Of a stretch of DNA of 64,000 nt, positions 33,501 through 42,116 are shown piece after piece. Each line of letters opens with the position of its first letter. Positions within the stretch are counted from its first letter, which is position 1. The position numbers were made by a program, and so were the translations under genes. Where the stretch lies: assembly GCA_946965045.2 (NCBI GenBank), contig OX337239.1, positions 1,364,001-1,428,000 on the forward strand, written 5' to 3'. The notes under the pieces are model-generated. The model had not been told where the DNA came from and did not search any database. It saw only the letters and a list, made by a program, of their open reading frames with translations. The DNA is from Epithemia pelagica. Lineage: Eukaryota > Bacillariophyta > Bacillariophyceae > Surirellales > Surirellaceae.

Positions 33501-34646
33501 ACAAATAACGAGAACCCTACAGTGGTGGGCGACCAAGAAAGTGGTATGAACAATTCCTCCTCTGCGCTTCCAAGACGATTGTCGAAGGACAAGGCACCGG
33601 GAAAACCGCCGAAGAGAAGTTTATCGGGAACGATTCGCGGTGTATCTGTACCAGAACGGAATCCTTCCAATGGAATGATGAGCATTGCCAGTTTTGAAAG
33701 CAGGACGGATGCTCATCGTAACGAAGCTGGCCCAATACTCCCTCGTTCCACATCTTCGTCGGATGATGATGACGACGACGAAGAGTTGGTTAATGATAAG
33801 GAAGCTACGTTGGAAGACTATCAACAACGATTGGAACGCTACATTGCATCTAACACATATGGTCCGGGCAATCACAGCAAGAAGGACCAGTCATTGACCC
33901 CGAGCGGTGAAACCATGGATGATGAAGAGACAATTGTCGATGAAGATGACGAAGACGACGACGCGCAGGCCCATAAGGACTTTTACGGCGACTCGGCCGA
34001 CCACTTGTTACAAAGCCCAGTGGGTGTGACTCCGGCAAGTCGTCGTTCGGTCCCTCCTCCGTTATCAACCCGTGCGGAGAAGGACCAAGAGAACGATGCC
34101 CCGGACTCAGATTTGGAAGATGATTGGGAGCAAGAACGAGACAAACGAACGAGCAAATGCACAACCGTTGGCGTGAGTCGAACTACAAGTGGTCGTGGGA
34201 CACGGAAACCCTCAACTCCATCAACACATTATCACTCTCCTTATCATCGTAAGAGTCCGCACCGGACTCCTTCGGGGACCGCAGCGCGCAGTGGTAGAGG
34301 TGGAGTTGAACGACACAAGAGCGGCATGGATGCCAGTATGATGAGCTTAGACGCGGAAACTACCATGTCATCCAAGCAAGGATCTACATCGTTTTCCACG
34401 TCTCTGAGCATTTTTTCCAATTGGACACCGGAAGATTTAAACCATTCACCAAATCATCACCATGCACAGCAGCATCACCACGGGATATCTCATCATGCTC
34501 ATTCTCATGGTCGCCTACCACCTCGGACACCAGGACGATCCGTATCCAATCAATCGCACTTGTCAATAATGTCCGAGTTGACCGACTTGAGTCAAAATAT
34601 GGATGAGTTGTACATTCAACAACATATGCGTGAAGAACAAGCTTAG
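30591..34646 (+). CDS. DUF6824-domain protein, very long and low-complexity
   Basis: Single exon of about 1351 residues; ATG at 30591. Residues about 167-330 hold the DUF6824 domain: REHDVLMGRGGGTNNYIGN, VKFRKLV, a split region, GRVLWYDVGD and KANAKASQCLRERTPDV. A Lys/Glu/Ser-rich insert of about 60 residues (EEDNSEEGDDTEESGSGS...KKGGKMTKKSKSSK) divides the domain. The rest is Gln/His/Pro/Ser-rich, with poly-Q near residue 367, a Gln-rich coiled coil near 630-665, acidic runs near 1065 and 1120, and a His-rich C-terminus (HHHAQQHHHGISHHAHSH). DUF6824 is common in diatoms and other stramenopiles and often assumed to be regulatory; its biochemical role is not known to me. No signal peptide; a nuclear location is inference from composition. 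Confidence 0.85.
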   Translation: MSGSATTMVSPSFSHHQHQQQHAALGHSPVQQQAPPQFPYHPEAGTRTEGMMTHSSSLPYLPPPQSSGSALAQSHQTQSPSSSSSFMATSSHLQPMPYTAATTPTPSGSGAPYVLGGRIPNVVSQSSPSPPPMMSSSSFSVQENQNPPPVVPHDGLDQHNEPEEPSDCITRLREHDVLMGRGGGTNNYIGNVKFRKLVQQHKLRYLACPKVDKPKVAKEVVYIWRHQQNPPGRFLARKEEDNSEEGDDTEESGSGSAAHELVEAVVADDKDKKGGKMTKKSKSSKTATSDPTLVTTSRTGMGRVLWYDVGDKKANAKASQCLRERTPDVVPYLQQLRHEQDRTTEQGMMRIRQHQQQQENEQRAFQQQQQQKHNHGIAGPFLQHSGASKQEMQSFPNGGGSAPSRPPPHSLQSMMTVQYNMHGTYSPSTTTHDSRGRMTMRDPQNQRQPQPSHGLGPSQPHSSSSSMGIHPSLLSSEARSPPAVPYGSSTPSNHHHQQQLHTSYHGPDMYHQGPQGRHSFPHTNTQFRGSSENMMTASGDGGNGYMPVLNGDASSSGPPMPSGMSYPPSLNRQDDMYLDGHTGSRTVGHSHSSSTLEDGGAPRSMPHHHRHHHSPHPHPSHSNMTEVEYQQRLLILEQQRQLQEQQAQLQRMQEEQRMRQDYLQPTPGNMSRNSNVGKKEDENLGEFSRRVQPELNKVTGEATARRRASATNNSRQGSNLLPKVDSPVGETTSTIQVVSPPHSFPQQARHKDSSGHSSGTPPSSSPPPPMDAYHSQAPAATKEQGVDQLDPSYGNMTGVVSRSTSSSVSSSSSSLVSPMRRMRGSGNARSLLSRHPGIMSPNAQISEPPDVQRRADLLKVVLDTSKAKEPEPAGNHQGPEEANGEPQHVGIGNERNGNHENEILVKKQRKSSSTPHCDKTTPSSAATLFQNKSLLHSQQQEQQDAKALFRKRPIRSAMVTTHKHGVENNDTNNENPTVVGDQESGMNNSSSALPRRLSKDKAPGKPPKRSLSGTIRGVSVPERNPSNGMMSIASFESRTDAHRNEAGPILPRSTSSSDDDDDDEELVNDKEATLEDYQQRLERYIASNTYGPGNHSKKDQSLTPSGETMDDEETIVDEDDEDDDAQAHKDFYGDSADHLLQSPVGVTPASRRSVPPPLSTRAEKDQENDAPDSDLEDDWEQERDKRTSKCTTVGVSRTTSGRGTRKPSTPSTHYHSPYHRKSPHRTPSGTAARSGRGGVERHKSGMDASMMSLDAETTMSSKQGSTSFSTSLSIFSNWTPEDLNHSPNHHHAQQHHHGISHHAHSHGRLPPRTPGRSVSNQSHLSIMSELTDLSQNMDELYIQQHMREEQA

Positions 34647-35084
34647 TGCAACTTAAACGCCAACAATATATCAGTCAGACACACTTCTGAGGAGTCTGGG
34701 GTTCGAGAGACTGAATCCACGTACAATCATAAATCAGATGTACACAGAATCTCTTGCTGGAAGGACTAACAAAAATTTGAAACATCTGAGGGCCTGGATG
34801 GGGATGTTCGTTTGAAAGGGACAACATGCCTACTGGTAGGTTTTTGGAGGAAAACGGTTAATCCCAAAATCCTTTTTCTAACTAACCGATCAGAAATCAC
34901 CAAATCGTATGACGTTCAGACAAATTACTAGCATGGTGATGGTAAGGACTCTTTTTTACGATGATCGACTACTTTTTCCTGGATCAGGCTTCAATCGTCC
35001 AAAAAGTTTGGGATTTTAGGAGTCTCTACTAAGAAGACAACCGTTTTCCTCCTTATTTCACAATATTTCTACTTTCGAGACAAA
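34647..35084. other. Intergenic between the DUF6824 gene and the TIR element
   Basis: No gene or repeat recognised. Confidence 0.4.
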
Positions 35085-35475
35085 GTAAGACTACTTCACG
35101 GTGATTCAATCCTTTAGAGGAGGGTCGCCCGGCGCGGAGGGTAGCATTACGAGGAGGGCTTATGTTCGAGGAGGGCGCATGCCCGACAAGACATATAACC
35201 GTCGAGTCATTCTCCCGACAAGCCGGGCGCCCGACGAGGAAGGAATGAGAAATCACAGGGGAGTAATCTGCTTACTTTATATCTAGATGTGTAGGTAGTG
35301 ACTACCGCCCGGTTTTATTATGAGATGGGATGTCGCAGGGACATAATGTTCCTTTCGCGGTTCACCCATGATGTCGCGCGATTCGCACGATCACTACTTC
35401 CCGGCTCTACAATAAAATTTTACTGTAAAATAAAAATGTGAGACGAACTACCTACCCAGCTAGGTATATAGTTAG
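35085..35475 (+). repeat. Left arm of the TIR element
   Basis: Inverse of 37964-38354. The inner end borders the palindrome-like TACTCCTAGAAGTA at 35475. Confidence 0.8.
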
Positions 35476-36022
35476 TACTCCTAGAAGTAGCGATAGTGTT
35501 GTTAGAGGTAGCTTTCAATACTATGTTTCACGGTAAAACCTATCGGTTGAGGGGTAGTCGACGTATTACACAATTGCCCTTTGTCGTTCCACGATTCTGC
35601 TATGGCGCACCTACTGCCATTTTTTGAAAAAGACAAGCTAGGGGTGCGCAATGCGCACCGTCAACAGATCTATCATGTCTACATGAAGCTTTGCGGTATG
35701 GTTTTGCATCTCTTCTGATCTCTTATTTAACAGCCTGAGACAACCAGTTTCTGATTGTTCATGTGCTTCTCCTACTTTACCTCTTCGGTCTTCGGACGTA
35801 GGCGCACCTCCCATTCGTCGACTTCCGTTGCGCACAAGAAACGTCGTGCATCAACAACAATCTTGTCGCAAACTTTGTTGTTTAATCATTCCTGATGAAA
35901 GGAAGTGATTCGACTCGTAATGGATCGTAGTTGTCCACTCTCAGACCCCTACCGAATTGAGAAGGTAATGCTTTGCGGCTGCAACGTGTCGATACGCTCA
36001 TGACGAAAGACTAAACGAGTTT

Positions 36023-37348
36023 ATGTTGACTATTGTGCTTAGCAGGAAGAAAGTCATGACTATGTGGAAGCAGGCTTTGCGCAGTCATCGAGAGGCCTCG
36101 TCATTGGCCTCCGTAAGCAGTAGTCGTTTCGATACGAGGGAGAAGAAGAACAGCTCAAACCAAAGCGTGGTCAGTAATGCAGGAGTTCGTACACACCAAC
36201 AACGACTACGATCCCAAAAGTTGGCGGCGGCACGAAAATTCCGTAATAACTTGCCTCCAAATGTCTACACTTCGTCCTATTCGTTAAATCGGATGGGAGG
36301 TGGAAGTTCTGTTGCGGGGTCTTTTGCGGATGATAATGCCTCTGTTTCGTCGTCGCCCTTGACCATGGTGCCACCTAACGACGACGACGATCGAAGTTGC
36401 ACCTCGGCCATTTCCATTGTCATGCCCCGTGCAAGAAGCAGAAGCAGTGGTCGTCGTGGTGTATCACGAGGAGGACGGGATGACGACTCGGTCACTGGTT
36501 CTGTTGCCGGTTCAGTATATTCTAACTATTCTCGACAGTCGCATGTACGCAGTATGTCCCCCATCCGAAGGCCGGTAGTGATCTATCGTCATGATCCCCT
36601 TCTTCGTACCTCGAGATCATTTTCGCCGACCCGCGAACGTCCATCCGGGCACCGTCATGCCTCTCAAAATGGACCACCACCGACCGCAACCAATCGAACT
36701 CATAGAGAAAATGCCCAGCTTTTTAGATCCCGGAGTGCTGACTCGTATCATAGTTCATGGTTGGAGGCTGGTCGACCATCCCGCTACAGTTATTACCAGT
36801 ACCAGCAAAGCCGTTATGGTCAGAATTCTGATTCATCGGTGAGTCGACCTCGAAAACTTCAGCATGAGGTGCACCAGGAACAAGCGCACGTACCTGAAGA
36901 ACACAGACAACCTCAGTACTCCCGTCGACGAGGCAAAGGCATTCTGCCTCTTGTTGATGACCCTACACAGCCGGGAAGTGTGGCTGACATATCCATGAAT
37001 AGTTCTGCGTCCAGTACGTCATCGGAAAGACAAAGGGACCGGGAACGAAGTCGAAGCCGAAGCAGAGGACGATCCCGCGACTTCGAAGAATCGACAGCAG
37101 AGCTGTGGTACAGGGCAGCATGTGCAGCTGCGGCTGATACGAGTGAACTGATCCATAGCATGGCTGAATTTGTCGACAAGAATTTCTTGTCCCCACCGAA
37201 ACCCACAACCAAGAAGGCACTTCTACTGCCAAGCAACACGGATATCACTTCCAAGCCGACGATGGTGGGCGATAAGGACAATGACAAATCTCCGATCGCA
37301 GACAAGTACGAAAAAGAAACACTTGGCCCAACCACTGCTACGGAGTGA
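36023..37348 (+). CDS. SR-rich protein of unknown function carried by the TIR element
   Basis: 441 residues from ATG at 36023, though internal ATGs (for example the one giving MWKQALRSHRE) are equally possible starts. Ser/Arg-rich throughout (RARSRSSGRRG, RSRSRGRSRD), with many dipeptides like those of RS-domain splicing proteins but no RRM. The C-terminal part has a helix, LWYRAACAAAADTSELIHSM, followed by AEFVDKNFLS. A similar helix plus TEFVDSQVLS ends the neighbouring gene at 39076-40916. The ORF is intact while the element around it is diverged, which suggests selection or a young insertion. It is not a recognisable transposase. Confidence 0.6.
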   Translation: MLTIVLSRKKVMTMWKQALRSHREASSLASVSSSRFDTREKKNSSNQSVVSNAGVRTHQQRLRSQKLAAARKFRNNLPPNVYTSSYSLNRMGGGSSVAGSFADDNASVSSSPLTMVPPNDDDDRSCTSAISIVMPRARSRSSGRRGVSRGGRDDDSVTGSVAGSVYSNYSRQSHVRSMSPIRRPVVIYRHDPLLRTSRSFSPTRERPSGHRHASQNGPPPTATNRTHRENAQLFRSRSADSYHSSWLEAGRPSRYSYYQYQQSRYGQNSDSSVSRPRKLQHEVHQEQAHVPEEHRQPQYSRRRGKGILPLVDDPTQPGSVADISMNSSASSTSSERQRDRERSRSRSRGRSRDFEESTAELWYRAACAAAADTSELIHSMAEFVDKNFLSPPKPTTKKALLLPSNTDITSKPTMVGDKDNDKSPIADKYEKETLGPTTATE

Positions 37349-37394
37349 AACTTAGAAAGTCAGAGTAGTATCATTTCCATGAAATCACAAACTT

Positions 37395-37775
37395 AGCTGA
37401 TTATCATAGGGTTGTTCTTGTTCATGACTCGGAGAAACAATAAATCCTGTTCCACCAAATCGGGACCGGTGGCTTCACTCAAATTATAGTTAGCGCTCCA
37501 CGTGCCACTCTTCCGACGTAATCCGATCGAACCATTTGTTGAATCGATTCCATGAAAGGCTCAAGGTGATTTGAGTCGTGGCTCGTGGTCATCATCCCGT
37601 ACCTTCTGGATGTACCTTTTCATACCTTCCATGGGTGATATGATGTGTGGCCCATCGAGAAAAGTCGAGAAAAAAGGTCAAGATAGGAGCAACATAAATA
37701 CCAGCTCCCATGGAAACCGAAGTAATTTCGATTGGACCATGAAATCATGTTGTTCAAATGATCTACATTATGTTC
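37395..37775 (-). pseudogene. Decayed fragment of a fatty-acid desaturase inside the TIR element
   Basis: Colinear at the nucleotide level with about 47755-48163 of the intact desaturase gene, on the same strand. Shared stretches include CCATCGAGAAAAG, TTGAATCGATTCCA and TTTCACTCAA. Gaps and in-frame stops show that it no longer codes. It covers roughly residues 55-205 of the parent, including the first two His-box regions. Confidence 0.75.
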
Positions 37776-37963
37776 ACCTTCCATTCATGGCCATTCATGG
37801 AGCTAGAATATTATATCCATCCAGATCAAAGATGAAAATCCATGCATTATCTTTTTACCATAGGTGTACGGGCTTACTCTTTCTCTGCGCAGAGTTTGTT
37901 GGAGGACATGAAACATGGGGAATGGGGAAGAGACAGACATTATATTATGAGGGAGTCGCATCG

Positions 37964-38354
37964 ATAACTCTATACCTAGCTATGCAGGTAGTTCGTCTCA
38001 CTTTTTTATACTACAGTTGGAATTTATTGTAGAGCCGGGAAGTAGTAATCGTGCGAATCGCGCGACATCATGGGTGAACCGTGTAAGGAAAATTATGTCG
38101 TTGCGACATCCCAACTCCTAATAAAACCGGGCGGTAGTCACTACCTACACATCTAGATATAAAGTAAGCAGATTACTCCCCTGTGTTTTCTCATTCCTTC
38201 CTCGTCGGGCGCCCGGCTTGTCGGGAGAATGACTCGACGGTTATATGTCTTGTCGGGCATGCGCCCTCCTCGAACATATGCCCTCCTCGTCATTCTACCC
38301 TCCGCGCCGGGCGACCCTCCTCTAAAGGACTGAAACGCCGTGAAGTAGTCTTAC
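37964..38354 (-). repeat. Right arm of the TIR element
   Basis: Inverse of 35085-35475; the outer 159 bp also match the window start in direct orientation. Confidence 0.8.
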
Positions 38355-39075
38355 AACTTTCAGGATGTCTTCCCCCGCGTATCAGTGGAGGCAGACATGC
38401 AGGCGACATATCTATAAGTAAGTATATATCACTCTTGGTCTTGATGACATTGTCTATTTTACGTTTCCACACGTACCACACTGCGTGACTTCGTATTTGG
38501 GCCCGATTTGATAAAGGTACGTAAAATACTATTACGAGTCATTGTCATATTATTGTCTACGTAGAAACTGGGACGACGCTCAAATATTTAGAGAGGTCTC
38601 GCCAAGAAAAGATAGTATGGACGCGACCTTTCATATTACTTTAACGGCGGCTCCATGTATGCGTGTCATTCCGCGACAAGGCCCTATGTATTTGAGATTT
38701 TGTAGAGAATCCAAACGGAAAGATCCCTCCACAAATATCCAGATAACACGAGACAAGAACCGCATACCTTCCAACGACATGACTCGGTACTGGAATGCTT
38801 TTTGTTTGCGATCGGTCACTCTAAGTTGATCACAAACATGGACTCGCCCAAGGTTTTTATTGAATTTGTTTGTCTTCTATCTATTTCAAACAGTTTCGTA
38901 AACGGATGGCCGTGACATGGACGTGTGATTTGCGGGTAACAAAACTTGGAGATTGGCATTTGTTCATTTGGTTTACGTCATATCATATCAAGTCAATCGT
39001 CAATCAAGGAGACGCAGACAAAACTCTTTTGTTTTGATTTTTGCAGAGCTACTTGTGCATCCTCTTGAAAAGAAC
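38355..39075. other. Intergenic
   Basis: No supported gene. Short ORFs near 38542-38829 show no recognisable features. Confidence 0.4.
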
Positions 39076-40916
39076 ATGATGTCAGAAGATGGAATTCCGC
39101 GCGTGATCGTGGCCAAAAAGCACAAAGCGGCAGTAATGTCTCCGTTGGAAAGGAAGACTCCCCCCGCCAAGAACGGCACTAAAAAGATCCCATTGCCGAA
39201 AAGCCGAAGCGCACGACGCAGTGACACTCCTCGTTGTACGAGCATCAACAGCACTCACAATCACAGTCGAAGCAGCAGTCATAGTGGAAGCGATAGTGAC
39301 CACATTCCGCCACAAACCCCTCAATCCAAGACAAACGCTAACTCAAAACAATCGACCAAAACCAAAACCATCCACAAACAAAAAAACTCGTCCCCTGTTA
39401 CGGGTACAGTACCTCCTCCCGCTTCTAGGTATCCGGCTTCTATAGTGGTGGTGACCGACAAGAGAACACGCCGTCAACGAAGGACACATGGACTGAGTAT
39501 TGTCGAGCCCACTTCGAAACGAGACTTCCCATGGGTTCCCGGACTTCACGTAAACAGTTGTACGACTTGACCCAGGAAGAGGCGGAACGACCGAAAAAAA
39601 ATGAGCATCGAGCTTCAAGGAGGAGAGGGTCTCTTGGTTCATTGTTTGGTGGGAGATCACCGGAAAATACGCAGTACGACGAATCAGAGCAATACGACAA
39701 ACCTGAGCAATACGACGAGCCTGAGCAATACGAAGAGCAATACGAAGAACCGGAACAATATGACAAACCTGAGCAATACGACGAGCCTGAGCAATACGAA
39801 GAACCGGAACAATATGATGAACCAGAGCAAAACGACGAGCCAGAGCAATACGACGAACCGGAACAATATGATGAACCAGAGCAATACGATGAACCTGAAC
39901 AATACAATAAACCTGAGATGGAACTAGAACATGCCATGCAAGCTCGACTGTCACAAAGGTCTCGCAATGATGCTCAACGTCGAGACAGTTTCCGTGGTTC
40001 ATCGGCGTCGCCAAGTCGGGTCGACACACGTTCTATGCACGTTAAATTGTCCTCCTTGGCGGCACTCTCGTATAACGGCGACTTCACGTTCGAAGACAAC
40101 ACTTTGGAAGCCCCTCCTTCTGTAGTGGCCATACCGACATCAATTGTCATGATGAAGAGAGAACCTTCCATTGTGAAATCCCCTCGCCATCGCAAAGGCG
40201 AAGCGATCGTTCATAATGACTCGGAACGAGTTGGTGGAGAACAAAGAGACAAAGAAGTTGATGAATATTCCAGTAGTGCTGAACAATCCTCAACCGCCGA
40301 CAAAGAACAAAAGTTCATGGCGAGGATGAAAATGTTGAAACCAAGGGCCGATAAGAATCGTACAAGACGAAAAGCAGATCACAATGAGCCTAAACGATTC
40401 TCTGAGTTGGACAAGAACTTGGATGCGCAAGAAACTTTTGGTTTACAACGAACCTTTGTGGAAAACGAACGCTTTCCCCATCATGACAAGAGAACAAAGA
40501 AGGACAAAAGAAAAACTAAATCTTCCGAAAACAAGGAAATGAAAAGGATGCAACACGAAAAGGAACCGCAATCACATCGAAATCGAGCAGAAAAGGTACC
40601 GCAATCAAAGGAGGCAACGACTCATAATGTCTCTGCAACCGACGAGACACCTACTTTGCCTGGAGCTGTTGATTCCAAGAAGAAAGAAACAGAGCCAACA
40701 TCGGAGCACGAAACCGAACGCAAATCGACGGTGTACTTCTTGGGAATGGCTGCGCGACAGCTGGTATCCGAAGTGACCGAATTCGTGGATTCTCAGGTCT
40801 TGTCCACTACTAAAAAATCCGCTGCTGAGAGGCGATCAGAAGAATTGGCCAAAACCAAGGCCACAGCTTCCAACAATGCCGATTCGTTGTTCAGGTTTCC
40901 TCTTGCAACATACTAG
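39076..40916 (+). CDS. Repeat-rich protein of unknown function with a frame change
   Basis: The ATG at 39076 opens a Ser/Lys/Arg-rich frame to 39570. A second frame (+2), open from before 39440, continues to 40916. Joining them needs a short intron within about 39430-39560 or an indel; no boundary stands out. The second part has about sixteen units of five residues built on EPEQYD (39670-39915), then a long charged region. The end, GMAARQLVSEVTEFVDSQVLS, resembles the tail of the SR-rich ORF at 36023-37348. No signal peptide or known domain. The family is not recognised. Confidence 0.5.
39670..39915 (+). repeat. Coding 15-bp tandem repeat (EPEQYD-type)
   Basis: Degenerate 15-bp units reading GAGCAATACGACGAACCT or close variants. 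Lengths stay in multiples of three, so the frame is kept. Confidence 0.85.
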
Positions 40917-42116
40917 GTCAAAGTCATCAGAAGTACCATTGACTAGTTTGCGGATACTTCGCGTTGCTGTTGTGCTATGTTTTAAGGCTGCAAAACTTAA
41001 ATAGAATATCCACTAGTGCAGCACTTTTATAATCAATGAGAATATTTCTAAGCGCAACAAAGAGAGCAGCTTTCTCCGAGCATCGTGAAAGTTCTTATCG
41101 CCGCCGTTTGTTCTATTGGTAAACATCCAAGCAAACATCAACTTGTGTTTTGCAACTTCCATCGGCTACAATTCTTGTCAAAAACTGCACGAATAGACAC
41201 GTCCTGATTTCCAGAGGCATTTTGCCATTTTTATCGTTGACCAGAATGTACGCTTTTGATCACCTATCACTCTCACCCAGCAATGTTATTCATTATCCCA
41301 AGCATCCAATAACCATTGGCAATTAGCACTTTATCTCGACTTCCACTCATCGGCAACTTCCGAACCTTTCGCCTTCCGATCTATCGCAGCTCATATCAAG
41401 GAAAGTTTAAGTATAGTGTTTGAACTGAGTTATGCTTCTTCTCTAGAGCTCTTACAAGTTAGGAGTAGTTTTGCCAGGGGCTTACCCCCATTAGCCTTTT
41501 TACTCCTACTACGGATATTGTGTATCATTACTCCCTAGCGCGGGGGATTAGAGGAATCCCGCCTGAGTCGGAAAAAAGAGCCATTTCTAATGCCTATCGT
41601 GCATACGACTCATGTGAGACTCACACGTGCTTGGGTGTAGTGATAGAGTAGGAGTACGAGCTCCTAGAGGGAGTACGGGTACGGAGTACCATCTGGAATC
41701 TGGAATCTGGAATCTGGAATCTGGAGGCAGCAGAGTCTTGTCTGTGAGTTACTCCCCACAAGAACAAACTGCACACTGCAGAGAGCACAGAGAGTACAAT
41801 TTTAGAAGCCCATAGGGAAACTCGGATTATTTGATAGTTATTAGTTATTGACCGGGGCATATTTCAAATTTTTCACTTTGATCAAGAAATGAAGTAGGGG
41901 AAAGGGGAAAGGGATAATGGGATCGTGGATTCGGTTTGAGGTTTTTTGGGGCACGATGCCCACAAATTTGGATTCCTCTTTCACATTGTGATTGGAACTC
42001 TTCCTGTAGAAGCTCCGCGAGTTAAAGCATGTTCAGTCCTCCAGTATAAAAGAAGAAGAAAGATTGTGCAAAATGAGAAAGCTTTCTTGTATGAGACCAG
42101 TGGTCCAGCCGCATGG
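40917..42116. other. Intergenic upstream of the cyclase gene
   Basis: No gene. Contains a 7-bp tandem repeat at 41691-41725 and GAGTA/TACTC-rich short repeats around 41500-41660. Confidence 0.45.
41691..41725. repeat. Five perfect 7-bp tandem repeats (ATCTGGA)
   Basis: Five consecutive ATCTGGA units in non-coding DNA. Probably an unstable minisatellite. Confidence 0.9.

Larger units (their letters stand above)
35085..38354. mobile_element. TIR element with 391-bp arms, SR-rich ORF and captured desaturase fragment
   Basis: 35085-35475 and 37964-38354 are inverted copies, 391 bp each, with scattered mismatches and small gaps. They end symmetrically in GTAAGACTACTTCACGG. A third copy of this terminus sits at 1-159. 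Between the arms are an intact 441-codon ORF (36023-37348, +) and a decayed fragment of a desaturase (37395-37775, -). No transposase is visible, so it would be non-autonomous. The long arms recall foldback or Mutator-like elements that carry host gene pieces, but no target-site duplication is evident, so the class is open. Confidence 0.75.

Noticed and set aside
39343-40029. Minus-strand ORFs with Cys/Ser/Tyr or Arg/Ile repeats
   Set aside because: Antisense of the EPEQYD repeat; period and composition follow from it.
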